From contig NZ_CANMXL010000006.1 of the NCBI RefSeq assembly GCF_947501905.1, positions 1 through 64,000 on the forward strand: DNA of 64,000 nucleotides. Reading direction: 5' to 3'. The notes under the pieces were generated by a model, which was given only the letters and a program-made list of their open reading frames with translations, had not been told where the DNA came from and ran no database searches. Below, piece after piece: positions 1 to 10,404 of the stretch (positions are counted from its first letter, which is position 1; each line of letters begins with the position of its first letter). The stretch comes from an uncultured Winogradskyella sp. GTDB taxonomy: Bacteria > Bacteroidota > Bacteroidia > Flavobacteriales > Flavobacteriaceae. The translations under genes and the position numbers were made by a program.

Positions 1-846
1 TTCGTAGAAGGTGGTAGTACAGTGATTACTTGGACATTCGATGATGGTAATGGTAATTCTATTGATGTCAACCAAACGTATAACTATGACGATACTACGG
101 CGCCAGTACCTAATGTGATGAGTCTTCCTGATGTTACTGGTGAATGTTCTGCAACTATTGCTACTGCTCCAACTGCCAATGATAATTGTGGAGGTACTAT
201 TACGGGTACAACTACAGATTCCCTGACAAGTTCAACTCAAGGTACCGCTACTGTAACTTGGACCTTTGATGATGGCAATGGAAATACATCTACGCAAACT
301 CAAAATATTGTGGTTGATGATAATGTAAATCCTATTTGTGTAACTCAAGACATAACTATTCAACTAGATGGAACAGGTAATGCTACTATTACTGCAAATG
401 ATATTGATAATGGATCAAGTGACAATTGTGGAGTAGCATCTATATCTGTATCTCAAACTGCATTTACCTCATTAGATATTGGAGATAATGTAGTGACATT
501 TACAGTTACAGATGTAAATGGCAATTCTTCAATGTGCAATGCTACTGTAACTGTAGAAGATACTGCACTAGGTATTGATGATGATAAATTTGAAGTCTTT
601 AGTATTTCTCCAAATCCATTTAGAGATAATATAGTTATTAAGGTTCCAGCAAAACTATCTGGTGAAACTTTTAATATTGTAATCTATGACTTAAATGGAC
701 GAAGAGTATTTAATGAAGTAAAAGGTGTAAACAATAATGAGATTAACCTTAATGGTCTCAGTCGATTAGAAATAGCGCCTTACATAATTAGAATTACTAA
801 TACATCTTCAAATAGTGTATTTAGCTCAAGATTAATCAAATACTAA
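1..846 (+). CDS. T9SS-secreted adhesin-like protein with HYR-type repeats (5' end outside window)
   Basis: The reading frame is open from base 1, so this is the C-terminal part of a longer surface protein; the internal Met at base 22 is not its start. The visible part holds about two Ig-like HYR-type repeats, recognisable by the repeated NDNCGG / SDNCG motif and the TVTWTFDDGNGN block typical of such arrays. The last ~85 residues (SPNPFRDNI ... YDLNGRRVF ... SSRLIKY) form a type A T9SS sorting domain, which directs export across the outer membrane and attachment to the surface. Role is probably adhesion or gliding-associated surface coating; that is inference, because the N-terminal domains are missing. 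A strong terminator follows the stop codon. Confidence 0.85.
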   Translation, partial: FVEGGSTVITWTFDDGNGNSIDVNQTYNYDDTTAPVPNVMSLPDVTGECSATIATAPTANDNCGGTITGTTTDSLTSSTQGTATVTWTFDDGNGNTSTQTQNIVVDDNVNPICVTQDITIQLDGTGNATITANDIDNGSSDNCGVASISVSQTAFTSLDIGDNVVTFTVTDVNGNSSMCNATVTVEDTALGIDDDKFEVFSISPNPFRDNIVIKVPAKLSGETFNIVIYDLNGRRVFNEVKGVNNNEINLNGLSRLEIAPYIIRITNTSSNSVFSSRLIKY

Positions 847-860
847 TCTAAATAATTATA

Positions 861-897
861 AAAAAAGTGGTGAAAATTAAAATTTTGCCACTTTTTT
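861..897 (+). terminator. Intrinsic terminator after the HYR-repeat protein
   Basis: AAAAAAGTGG (861-870) pairs with CCACTTTTTT (888-897), and the inner AAAATT/AATTTT segments extend the stem; the right arm supplies the T run. It sits 15 bases past the stop codon. Confidence 0.75.
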
Positions 898-941
898 ATT
901 AAAAATAAATAACTGAAAATCAATTACTTATAAAAAATAAG

Positions 942-974
942 TGCATTTCATCGAATTTATTTGCATTTCATAGA
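942..974 (+). promoter_or_regulatory. Direct repeat TGCATTTCATCGA / TGCATTTCATAGA, 20-bp period
   Basis: TGCATTTCATCGAAT begins at 942 and TGCATTTCATAGAGT begins at 962, so the two copies lie on the same face of the helix. The second copy overlaps the -33 element of the promoter of the next gene. Near-identical sites occur at 19142 and at 35002-35050. Tandem direct repeats with about two helical turns of spacing are the usual target layout of LytTR-domain regulators; assignment to such a regulator is inference. Confidence 0.45.
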
Positions 975-991
975 GTTAGTCGGTATGTTTG
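961..991 (+). promoter_or_regulatory. Bacteroidota promoter for the LamG/T9SS protein
   Basis: A -33 TTG (961-963), a 20-base spacer and an exact -7 TAnnTTTG box (TATGTTTG, 984-991) match the primary sigma factor pattern of Bacteroidota. Predicted leader is about 35 bases before the ATG at 1032. Confidence 0.65.
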
Positions 992-1031
992 TACCGTAAT
1001 ATAGTCCCAAACTATAAAATTTAACCGCTTT

Positions 1032-4000
1032 ATGAAAACTTATTACGCTTACTCAGTAAAGGCACTTGTCTTTATACTATTTGTTTTTTTGGCTTCAAAT
1101 AATGTATTTGGCCAATGTACTACCACTATTACTTCTTATCCTTATAATGAAGGATTTGAATCTGGAATTGGTTCTTGGACACAAGACACTTCCGATGATA
1201 GAGATTGGACTCATCGTACTGGAGGTACTCCTTCTAGTAATACTGGTCCGAGTGGAGCCAATGGAGGTTCTTACTATATGTATACGGAAGCAACTAGTAA
1301 TTTCAATTTAGTTTTTAATTTTGAAAGTCCTTGTTTTGATTTAACTTCAGAAACAGCCGCTTATTTCTCTTTCTACTATCATATGTATGGTACTAACATG
1401 GGAACTCTAGATGTAGAAGTTAGTACAGATGATGGTGCCACATTTTCAGCTCCATTATGGTCACAATCTGGTGAAGTACAAACTAGTAATGGTGCTGCTT
1501 GGATTTTAGCCGAAGTAGACTTGAGAGATTATCTTGGTCAAACTATAATGATACGGTTCAATGGTACAACTGGTCCTCAATTTACTAGTGACATGGCTAT
1601 TGATGATGTTCAACTATCTAATACGCCTAGACCAGAAATAGATATACAGAGTAATGCTATAACCATAGCAGATGGTGATACTACTCCATCAATCTATGAC
1701 AATACAGATTTTGGAACAACAGACACAGGAACACCAGCTGTCTATACATATACAATACAAAACTTAGGGCTTGCAAACCTAAACTTAAGTTCATGGACAA
1801 GTAGTGCTGGAGAATTTGTTGTTAGTGCTCCAGCATCAACAAGTTTAGCACCAGGTGCATCAACAACATTTACAGTAACTTTTACGCCATCTGGTACAGC
1901 AACTTATACTGGTACAATTACAATAAATAATAATGATAGTGATGAAGGCGTATATAATTTTGATGTAACTGGTATAGGCGCAGCAGCATTATCTTGTAGT
2001 TCTGCCACAATCACTCTACCATACAGCGAAAGCTTTGAAAGTGGCTTAAACGGATGGTCTTCTGGTGGTTCAGATGCTACAAGAGTTAATAGTCCTGGCA
2101 CATCTTACGACAACAATTATAGTCTTAATATTAGAGCCAACTCTGGCAATGGGTCGTCTTTCTGTTCGCCATCAATAGACATAACTGCTTATGATAAAGT
2201 AGATTTTAAGTTTTTCTTTTATGCATCTGGCTTTGAACAAGACGAAACGTTCACAGTTGAGTACAGTTCTAATGGAGGTACTTGGCAAGTTCTAAGAAGT
2301 TTTAAAGCAGGAAATACCGCTCCTGCTAGTAAAAGTGGAGATTTTCAACTTGGTACTACTTCTACAAGTTATTATGTAAGAACTGCTACAGTTTTAAAAA
2401 GCAACTATACATTTTCTAATGATGTACGTTTTAGAATACAGTCAAAAGCTAGTGATACAACAGATAATATTTATGTAGATAATATATCAATAACTGGTAC
2501 TACATATAATTCTCCTACCGTCGGTCCTGGTGGTGTAACTTCAGATTTAAGTCTCTGGCTTCAAGCAGATAAATTAAATGGTGCAACAGTTGGTACAGAT
2601 GGAGCTGCCGTATCACAATGGACAGATACTGGTATTGGTAATAATGCCGAGGTAACAGCATCTGGTCATGAACCAGTTTATAGAAATAATACCGGTAGAA
2701 ATATCAATTTTAATCCAGTAATAGACTTTACAAATAATAACACTACGGCCTCAGGTGATTTAACATATCTAGATGGACGAGAAGTTTTACAAGGAACTGC
2801 AGGTTTTAATAGTAATGACATATTTATGGTAGTAATGCCTGATACACCAATAACAACAACAACCATACCTCTAGATACTTTTACAAGCTATGATATTGTA
2901 GATAATCAATCTTATGTAGAAGATGTAACTGGTTTTGGTTTTGGAAATTATTCTGCACGTTTAACTAATGAACTTTTTGGATATGCAATTGGTGCTACTT
3001 CTGGATCTTCTCCTTATCCTGGTTTCGGTAAAGGTGCAACTGGTGCAGCAGTAAGTGCTACAAACTTAAACCAAGTAAACATCATAAATACTAGACATAC
3101 TTCATCTAATACAGATATAGAAATATTCATGAACGCAAATCAGATCAGTGATATCTCAAATGACACTGGTGATTTCTCTACTGTAAGAGAACAGCGTTTT
3201 TGGTTAGGTAGAAGTCAGTATTGGCAAGGTAGCTTTGATGGTCGCATTGCTGAAATTATTACTTACACAGCTAGAAAAGATGACGCTAATGCTACTCAAG
3301 AACGTAATAGAATACAATCTTACTTAGCTATAAAATACGGAATTACTTTAGAGCCTACAATAACAGCTAGTGTTATACAGGATGGTAATCTTGATTATGT
3401 AGATAGTGATGGCACTATTTTATGGGATGTGTCGGATAATTCAGGTATTTACAACTATGATATTGCTGGTATTGGTAGAGATGATGCTTCAGGTCTTGAT
3501 CAAAGACAGTCTAGTAGTATTAACTCTATTGTTGATGGTACTGGTGAAACCAGAGGAATTGTTACAATGGGATTAACGAGTATAGAAACAACAAATTCAG
3601 AAAACAGAACTGTAAACTCTACATCTTCATTTACAGATAAAAACTTCTTAGTCTGGGGTAATAATAATGCTAGTTTAGATGCAGCTCCTTCTACTATAGC
3701 TGTAGATATGAGTGCTAATATTTCTGGTTTGAATACCAATGTACAATTTATTGGTATGCAACGTATTTGGAAAGTTGTAGAAACTGGAGATGTAGGTAGA
3801 ATTCAAATATCAATACCGGAGAATGCCGTAAGAAATATTACACCTCCAGGAAACTACTTAATGTTTATTTCTGAAACAGGAGTTTTTACACCTACTGCTC
3901 AATATAGAGTAATGAGCTCTGATGGAAGTGGCAACTTATTAGCTGAATATAATTTTCCTGCAAACTCTGAGAGGTTTATTACCTTTGGATATGCACCAGA

Positions 4001-6761
4001 AATTATAGTAGAAAGATCAATTAATTTTGATGCTAGTGCTCAAAACTATATCGATGTTGAAGATAATTTAGATTTAGATGAAGATTCTGATGATACAGCT
4101 GCACCAGGCGCAAGTGTATTCACCATATCTACATGGATTAAAAGAGAATCTGGTTCAACTAATACGTCTATTGTCTCAAAAAGAGATGTTGCCTATACTG
4201 AAGGTTATGATTTAAAAATCAACTCTTCTAATAGAGTAGAAATGAACTGGATAAATGGTTCGACAAGAACTATTCAATCTAGTGTGGCTATCCCTGAGAA
4301 TGTATGGCACCATATTGCAGTTACCCATGATGGTACAACTGCTAGATTATATATAGATGGTGTTTTAGAAACTACTGAGACATTACCTTTACCTCTTGAT
4401 ACAAGTAGATCTTTCTTAATAGGAGCTGCAGGTAGAGATGGTAGTGCAACAGCCTATTTTGATGGAAACATTGATGAAGTTAGAGTTTGGAATGCAGCTC
4501 TTACTGCAGATCAACTTAGATTTTTAATGAATCAAGAATTGGAAGACAATGCTGGTACAATTGGTAAATACTTTGATGACAATAGTATTTTACCAACAAA
4601 GAATGATGCTTCTGGTTTAGATTTTACAAACCTTAGAGCTTATTTCCCAATGTCAAGATATACATATACTAACACAAATGACGATTCAGGAAATGACTTA
4701 ATAGGTTACTTAAGACAATTAAGAACTGTAGATTTTCAAACTGCTCCACTTCCATATATATCAACTCAAGATGGAAACTGGACAGATGCTACCACTTGGA
4801 CAAATGGAAATGTACAAACTATACCTGGAGCACGCTCATTAGCAGATAATGAGATATCTGTTGATTGGAACATTGTGCAAACCGGACATAATATCACAAT
4901 AGATAACACATCTTTAGATGATGATACTGTAGTAAATGCCCCTGACCCAGACGGTAATGATAACGAAGGTAACAGAACTGTTTTAGCTCATATTCATGAT
5001 AATACAGCTGTGTCTCCAGCAATTACTACACTTACTGTAAGTGGTGATAATACTACAAAAACAGGGTTTGGTTACACTGTAACGCATTATCTAGAACTAA
5101 ATGGTAAAATAGATTTAGAAGGTGAATCGCAATTAATACAGACAACAGATAGTGATTTAGTTATAGGTGCTGATGGTGTTCTTGAAAAAGATCAACAAGG
5201 GGTAACAGACACTTACCATTATAACTATTGGTCTGCTCCTGTTGGAGAGACTAGTATCGATCCAACAAATACAGTAAATGAGAATAGATACTCTTACTCC
5301 GTAACAGATATTATGTTAGATAATGGTACTACAATTAATTTCTCAAATACAGGTTATGATGGAGATGGTGACACTTCACCTGTAACAATTGCCGATTATT
5401 GGATATGGAAATTTGCGAATAATACAGATGGCGATTACTCACAATGGGAACATGTTAGACGCACAGGAACAATTGAACCTGGTGAAGGATTTACTATGAA
5501 AGGCCCTGGCCAAGCAATAGTACCTATAGCAGAACAGAATTATACATTCTTAGGAAAACCTAACAATGCAGATATTAATCTTACTATAAATCAATACAAT
5601 GATTACCTAGTTGGTAACCCTTATGCTTCAGCAATTGATGCAAGACAATTTATATTAGATAATGGCCCAACTTTATTTTATGACGGTAGCGGAGATCCTT
5701 CTCCACCAGATCCTTCAGAAGATGCAATTACAAGTGGTACATTGTACTTCTGGGAACATTGGGGTGGTTCTGACCATATATTAGCTAACTATCAAGGTGG
5801 TTATGGTACTTACAACTTATCTGGTAGCCTTGAAGCGCCATTTAGTTTGGCTGGAACTTCTGATCCAGATGTGTCAGCAACTGGCTCTGGTACTAAAGCT
5901 CCAGGAAGATACATTCAGGTTGGACAAGGATTCTTTGTAGTCGCTGACAATGGTGGTACAATTAACTTTAATAATGGACAACGTGTTTTCAAAAAAGAAT
6001 CTACAGCTAATGGTGAATTTTTTAGAACTACAGCAACACAAAGCACATCAGATACAACAACTGATGATGCCGACCCTAGATCTAAAATTAAGTTAAGTTA
6101 TGAGTCTCCTGCTGAACAGCATAGACACTTACTATTAACTATTGATGAGAATACTACTCCTGGAGTAGATTGGGGTTACGATGCTGTAACTTATGATTAC
6201 AAAGATGATGATATGTTCTGGGGAATAGAAAACAACTTCTATGTTATTCAGGCGTCTGATAATATGAATGATGACACAAGCTATCCTTTAATAATTTATA
6301 CAGCTACTGATGGTAATAACATCATAAAAATTGAAGAACTAATTAATATAGATGCAGAGCAAGAAGTGTTCTTACATGATATAGAATTAGATTTCTATCA
6401 AAACCTTAAAGAAGGAGACTATGAAATTTATCTTAACGCCGGATACTATGATGGACGATTCGAGATAGTGTTTAGTAATCAAAATGCAAGTTTAGGTACA
6501 GACGATGACATCTTAAATGATGAGAAATTAGATGTACGCTATGCAAACGCTATAGACAAAGTAGTACTTATTAATCCTCATGGATTAGAGGTAAAAGATA
6601 TTCAGATATTTAATCTTTTAGGACAACATGTTGTTGCCATAGAAGACATTAAAACTGGAAATATGACAGAATACAATGTTGGGAACTTAAGTTCTGGAGC
6701 TTATATCATTAAATTAAATACTGTAAGCGGTTCGGTATCTAAAAAAGTATTGGTAGATTAA
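1032..6761 (+). CDS. Very large T9SS-secreted multidomain surface protein (LamG, choice-of-anchor D)
   Basis: A 1909-residue secreted protein. A signal peptide (residues ~1-27, ending VFGQC) precedes a MAM/LamG-like domain (~35-195), a choice-of-anchor D (ASPM/SPD-2-like) domain (~200-318, with the SLAPGASTTFTVTFTP signature), a second MAM-like domain (~322-490), a long DUF8202-like region beginning DLSLWLQADKL (~500-780), and a concanavalin-like LamG domain (~1000-1160, motifs FTISTWIKR and IDEVRVWNAALT). The last ~75 residues (DIQIFNLLGQHV ... GAYIIKLNT ... SKKVLVD) are a type A T9SS sorting domain. It is probably displayed on the cell surface or released, and may bind glycans; no catalytic domain is evident. 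It has its own promoter and terminator, so it looks monocistronic. Confidence 0.9.
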   Translation: MKTYYAYSVKALVFILFVFLASNNVFGQCTTTITSYPYNEGFESGIGSWTQDTSDDRDWTHRTGGTPSSNTGPSGANGGSYYMYTEATSNFNLVFNFESPCFDLTSETAAYFSFYYHMYGTNMGTLDVEVSTDDGATFSAPLWSQSGEVQTSNGAAWILAEVDLRDYLGQTIMIRFNGTTGPQFTSDMAIDDVQLSNTPRPEIDIQSNAITIADGDTTPSIYDNTDFGTTDTGTPAVYTYTIQNLGLANLNLSSWTSSAGEFVVSAPASTSLAPGASTTFTVTFTPSGTATYTGTITINNNDSDEGVYNFDVTGIGAAALSCSSATITLPYSESFESGLNGWSSGGSDATRVNSPGTSYDNNYSLNIRANSGNGSSFCSPSIDITAYDKVDFKFFFYASGFEQDETFTVEYSSNGGTWQVLRSFKAGNTAPASKSGDFQLGTTSTSYYVRTATVLKSNYTFSNDVRFRIQSKASDTTDNIYVDNISITGTTYNSPTVGPGGVTSDLSLWLQADKLNGATVGTDGAAVSQWTDTGIGNNAEVTASGHEPVYRNNTGRNINFNPVIDFTNNNTTASGDLTYLDGREVLQGTAGFNSNDIFMVVMPDTPITTTTIPLDTFTSYDIVDNQSYVEDVTGFGFGNYSARLTNELFGYAIGATSGSSPYPGFGKGATGAAVSATNLNQVNIINTRHTSSNTDIEIFMNANQISDISNDTGDFSTVREQRFWLGRSQYWQGSFDGRIAEIITYTARKDDANATQERNRIQSYLAIKYGITLEPTITASVIQDGNLDYVDSDGTILWDVSDNSGIYNYDIAGIGRDDASGLDQRQSSSINSIVDGTGETRGIVTMGLTSIETTNSENRTVNSTSSFTDKNFLVWGNNNASLDAAPSTIAVDMSANISGLNTNVQFIGMQRIWKVVETGDVGRIQISIPENAVRNITPPGNYLMFISETGVFTPTAQYRVMSSDGSGNLLAEYNFPANSERFITFGYAPEIIVERSINFDASAQNYIDVEDNLDLDEDSDDTAAPGASVFTISTWIKRESGSTNTSIVSKRDVAYTEGYDLKINSSNRVEMNWINGSTRTIQSSVAIPENVWHHIAVTHDGTTARLYIDGVLETTETLPLPLDTSRSFLIGAAGRDGSATAYFDGNIDEVRVWNAALTADQLRFLMNQELEDNAGTIGKYFDDNSILPTKNDASGLDFTNLRAYFPMSRYTYTNTNDDSGNDLIGYLRQLRTVDFQTAPLPYISTQDGNWTDATTWTNGNVQTIPGARSLADNEISVDWNIVQTGHNITIDNTSLDDDTVVNAPDPDGNDNEGNRTVLAHIHDNTAVSPAITTLTVSGDNTTKTGFGYTVTHYLELNGKIDLEGESQLIQTTDSDLVIGADGVLEKDQQGVTDTYHYNYWSAPVGETSIDPTNTVNENRYSYSVTDIMLDNGTTINFSNTGYDGDGDTSPVTIADYWIWKFANNTDGDYSQWEHVRRTGTIEPGEGFTMKGPGQAIVPIAEQNYTFLGKPNNADINLTINQYNDYLVGNPYASAIDARQFILDNGPTLFYDGSGDPSPPDPSEDAITSGTLYFWEHWGGSDHILANYQGGYGTYNLSGSLEAPFSLAGTSDPDVSATGSGTKAPGRYIQVGQGFFVVADNGGTINFNNGQRVFKKESTANGEFFRTTATQSTSDTTTDDADPRSKIKLSYESPAEQHRHLLLTIDENTTPGVDWGYDAVTYDYKDDDMFWGIENNFYVIQASDNMNDDTSYPLIIYTATDGNNIIKIEELINIDAEQEVFLHDIELDFYQNLKEGDYEIYLNAGYYDGRFEIVFSNQNASLGTDDDILNDEKLDVRYANAIDKVVLINPHGLEVKDIQIFNLLGQHVVAIEDIKTGNMTEYNVGNLSSGAYIIKLNTVSGSVSKKVLVD

Positions 6762-6786
6762 TCCATAAAAGACTTAAACTCAACTC

Positions 6787-6826
6787 AAAGAGGCTTTCTG
6801 AAAAGATGGCCTCTTTTATTTTTTTG
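6787..6826 (+). terminator. Intrinsic terminator after the LamG/T9SS protein
   Basis: AAAGAGGC (6787-6794) pairs with GCCTCTTT (6809-6816), followed by a T-rich stretch, 25 bases past the stop codon. Confidence 0.8.
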
Positions 6827-6949
6827 AAACTTATATACCTTCTTCAAAAGAATAAAATCATAGTCTAAATGAGCAAAGATATTTTATGTATAAGCTCATA
6901 AATGATTACATTAGAGCACTGAATTGTTCAATTTATCAATCTAACCCAC

Positions 6950-9900
6950 ATGAAAATTTCACTTTCTACAAGTATTCTACTTGCAATTATCTTAATGTTT
7001 TCTATAGAAACATATGCCCAAGAAGCGGATAAAAAAGATGCAGACTCCACAAAAAAAGCTACAAAGGAGTTACCACTAGAGCCAGAACGAAAAATATCAT
7101 TTACTACTGATAATGGTACTTGGATTTCTGTAGATGTGCATCCAGATGGCAAAACTATCATCTTTGATATGATGGGAGATTTATACACCATTCCAATTTC
7201 TGGAGGCACCGCAAAGCGAATTACAGAAGGCATGCCTTATGATGTACATCCGCGTTACAGTCCTGATGGAAAATCTATAGTTTTTATCTCAGATAAAAGT
7301 GGCTCTGATAATGTTTGGACTATGGATTTAGAAACCAAAGAGCAAAAACAATTAACTAAAGACAAAAATAAGTACCACGTATCTGCAGATTGGAGTCCTG
7401 ATGGAGACTATATCGTTGGCACTAGAGGTCGAAGAAATATAAAACCATTTATTTTGCACAAAGATGGTGGATCAGGAGCTGCATTACTTGCAAAAAATAA
7501 AACTCAAAAATTAATTGACCCTGCTTTTAGTGCAGATGGTAATCATATTTATTTTTCTTCCCGAAATGGTGCTTGGAATTATAATGCACGATTACCACAA
7601 TACCAAATTGTAAGTTACGACCGTGAAGATGGTGATACTGAAACTATAACTTCAAGATATGGTTCTGCATTTACACCTACATTCTCAAATGATGGAAAAT
7701 GGATGGTATACGGAAGTCGTTTCGAAGAGCATACCGGACTTGTTATTAGAAATTTAAAGACTGGTGATGAGCGTTGGTTAGCTTATCCTGTTCAAAGAGA
7801 TGAGCAAGAATCTATAGCGCCTTTAGGGGTTTTACCTGCCATGTCATTTACTCCAGATAATAAGAGCTTAATTGCGTCTTATGGTGGAAAAATATATTCA
7901 ATATCTATAGAAAATAATGAAGCCAAAGAAATTCCATTTACAGTAAATCTGGATATAGATATGGGACCAATGGTGTCTTTTAAATATCCTATTGAAGATA
8001 CTACAGAAGGCATTGTGACTCAGATTAGAGATGCAGTACCGTCGCCAGATGGTTCAAAAATTGCATTTACAGCATTAAATCGTTTGTATGTCATGAGCTT
8101 GCCTGATGGAACACCAAAACGATTAACAAAAAATGATTTTACAGAAGCACAACCAACTTGGTCACCCGATGGTAAAGAAATTGTGTTTACGACATGGAAA
8201 AATGGTGGTGGGCATTTATATAAAGTAAACGCTAACGGCGGGAGAACAACTCAATTAACCAATGAACCAGGAATTTACACAAATCCGGCATGGTCATATC
8301 AAGCAAATAGAATTGCATTTGTAAAAGGCTCTGCACAGTCCTATGATAATGCAATAGGTCCTTTTGCGGCAGGTGCTGCAGATGAACTCGCATGGGTTTC
8401 AACAGATGGCGGAAGCATTAATATTATTGATAAAACTAAAGGACGAAATACGCCACACTTTACTAAAATTAATAATCGTGTATATCTAAATCACGGTAGA
8501 AAAGGATTAATCTCTATAAGATGGGATGGTACAGATGAAAAAGAACATCTAAAATTAACCGGCATTAAAACCTATGGTTCTTCAGATGTTTTTGGTATTG
8601 AACACGATGTGCATGCAGCAATGCCAACTCATGAAGAAGGTTGGAGAGAAAATAACACGGCATCTAGACCAGCAGTGATTAAAATTTCTCCAGATGGTAC
8701 ACATGCGCTCACAAAGATTAATAATGATGTGTATTCTGTAATTATTCCTAAAATAGGAAAAACACCCTCAATTTCTTTAGCTAAAGCAGAAAGTGCTGCT
8801 TTCCCAGCTCATAAATTAACGGTTATGGGTGGAGAGTTTCCAGCATGGTCATCTAATAGTAAAAAAGTGCATTGGTCATTAGGCGCAAGCCATTTTGTTT
8901 ATGATTTGGAAAAAGGAAAAGCTTTTACGGATAGTTTAAAACTTGCGAAGAAGAAAGAAAAAGAGCTTAAAGACGCTAAAAAGGCAACGGATTCAACAAA
9001 AACAGATGACAAAAAGGATAAAAAGAAGAAAGAAAAGCCTCGTTTTAAAGCGGATGAATATAAAGTCATTGTAAAATACAAGCGCTCTATTCCTAATGGA
9101 AAAACACTATTAAAAGGCGGAAGAATTATTACCATGGAAGGTGATAAAGTCATTGAAAACGGAGATATATTAATAGATAACAATCGAATAGTAAATGTAG
9201 GTGCATCTGGAAGCTTCTCAGTACCAAGTGATGCAAAAGTCATTGATGTCTCTGGTAAGACACTAACACCAGGATTTGTAGATACGCATGCACATATGTG
9301 GCCAAATTGGGGTGTGCATAAAAATCAAATTTGGATTTATTCGGCAAATCTTGCATATGGTGTCACTACAACAAGAGACCCACAAACGGCTACTACAGAC
9401 GTACTTACTTATTCAGATATGGTAGATGCAGGAATGATGCATGGACCTAGAGTATACAGTACAGGACCAGGTGTTGGTTTTTGGGCATATAATATTAAAG
9501 ATTACGACCATGCCAAAGACGTTTTAAAACAGTACAGTGAATATTATAACACTAAGACTATAAAAATGTATTTGGTTGGTAATCGTCAACAACGTCAATG
9601 GGTTATAAAAGCTTGTAAAGAGTTAGAGTTAATGCCAACAACTGAAGGCGGTTTAGATTTTAAACACAATATGGCTAATCTTATTGATGGCTTTCCAGGA
9701 CACGAACACTCCTTCCCTATTTATCCAATCTATGATGATGTCATTAAAACTGTCGCAGAATCTAAAATGGCAGTGACACCAACCTTATTAGTATCTTATG
9801 GTGGTCCTTGGGCAGAAAATTATTTCTACTCAAGAGAGAATCCGTATAGTGATGCAAAAATGCAATACTTCACACCTTATGCTGAATTGGCTCAGAAATC

Positions 9901-10354
9901 AAGACGTAGGCCAGGTTGGTTTATGGATGAAGAACATGTCTTTAAAAAACATGCAGAATTCATGAAAGACCTCATCGAAGCAGACGGTATTGGTGGTGTT
10001 GGAAGTCACGGACAGTTACAAGGTTTAGGTTTTCATTGGGAGCTTTGGGCAGTTGCTAGCGGTGGTATGAGTAATATGGATGCACTAAAAATTGCTACGA
10101 TAAAAGGTACAGAAGCGCTAGGTCTAGATAATGATTTAGGAAGTCTAGAAACTGGAAAAATTGCAGACATCTTAATTATGGATAAAAACCCATTAGACAA
10201 TTTAAGACATACAAATACATTAACTCATGTGGTTAAAAACGGCATTGTATACGATGCAAATACACTAGATGAAGTAGCACCAGTTGCTAAAAAAGCTGAT
10301 AAATTTAATTGGCAAACAAAACGACCAGATAATATTCCAGGTATTAAAAACTAA
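6950..10354 (+). CDS. Secreted TolB-like propeller / amidohydrolase fusion protein
   Basis: An 1134-residue exported protein. A signal peptide (~1-24, IETYAQE) is followed by a long WD40-like/PD40 beta-propeller region (~45-650) with repeated blocks of the type FSPDGKxIVF. A Lys-rich linker (~665-705) leads to a metal-dependent amidohydrolase domain (~710-1110). The metal-binding HxH motif is in TPGFVDTHAHMW (near residue 778); later histidines in GFPGHEHSF and GGVGSHGQLQG fit the remaining ligands. The family hydrolyses amide or related bonds, and this propeller-plus-amidohydrolase form is widespread in Bacteroidota; the substrate (imidazolone- or peptide-like) cannot be told from sequence. 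It is probably periplasmic. It ends at a bidirectional terminator shared with hisS. Confidence 0.88.
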   Translation: MKISLSTSILLAIILMFSIETYAQEADKKDADSTKKATKELPLEPERKISFTTDNGTWISVDVHPDGKTIIFDMMGDLYTIPISGGTAKRITEGMPYDVHPRYSPDGKSIVFISDKSGSDNVWTMDLETKEQKQLTKDKNKYHVSADWSPDGDYIVGTRGRRNIKPFILHKDGGSGAALLAKNKTQKLIDPAFSADGNHIYFSSRNGAWNYNARLPQYQIVSYDREDGDTETITSRYGSAFTPTFSNDGKWMVYGSRFEEHTGLVIRNLKTGDERWLAYPVQRDEQESIAPLGVLPAMSFTPDNKSLIASYGGKIYSISIENNEAKEIPFTVNLDIDMGPMVSFKYPIEDTTEGIVTQIRDAVPSPDGSKIAFTALNRLYVMSLPDGTPKRLTKNDFTEAQPTWSPDGKEIVFTTWKNGGGHLYKVNANGGRTTQLTNEPGIYTNPAWSYQANRIAFVKGSAQSYDNAIGPFAAGAADELAWVSTDGGSINIIDKTKGRNTPHFTKINNRVYLNHGRKGLISIRWDGTDEKEHLKLTGIKTYGSSDVFGIEHDVHAAMPTHEEGWRENNTASRPAVIKISPDGTHALTKINNDVYSVIIPKIGKTPSISLAKAESAAFPAHKLTVMGGEFPAWSSNSKKVHWSLGASHFVYDLEKGKAFTDSLKLAKKKEKELKDAKKATDSTKTDDKKDKKKKEKPRFKADEYKVIVKYKRSIPNGKTLLKGGRIITMEGDKVIENGDILIDNNRIVNVGASGSFSVPSDAKVIDVSGKTLTPGFVDTHAHMWPNWGVHKNQIWIYSANLAYGVTTTRDPQTATTDVLTYSDMVDAGMMHGPRVYSTGPGVGFWAYNIKDYDHAKDVLKQYSEYYNTKTIKMYLVGNRQQRQWVIKACKELELMPTTEGGLDFKHNMANLIDGFPGHEHSFPIYPIYDDVIKTVAESKMAVTPTLLVSYGGPWAENYFYSRENPYSDAKMQYFTPYAELAQKSRRRPGWFMDEEHVFKKHAEFMKDLIEADGIGGVGSHGQLQGLGFHWELWAVASGGMSNMDALKIATIKGTEALGLDNDLGSLETGKIADILIMDKNPLDNLRHTNTLTHVVKNGIVYDANTLDEVAPVAKKADKFNWQTKRPDNIPGIKN

Positions 10355-10374
10355 GCGTTAAAAACAACTCAACT

Positions 10375-10404
10375 AAAAACGCCTCCAATATGGAGGCGTT
10401 TTTT
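10375..10404. terminator. Bidirectional terminator between the amidohydrolase gene and hisS
   Basis: AAAAACGCCTCCA (10375-10387) and TGGAGGCGTTTTT (10391-10403) form a near-perfect 13-bp stem with a 3-base loop. It has A and T runs on both sides, so it can end transcription from both convergent genes. Its right edge overlaps the hisS stop codon at 10403. Confidence 0.85.
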
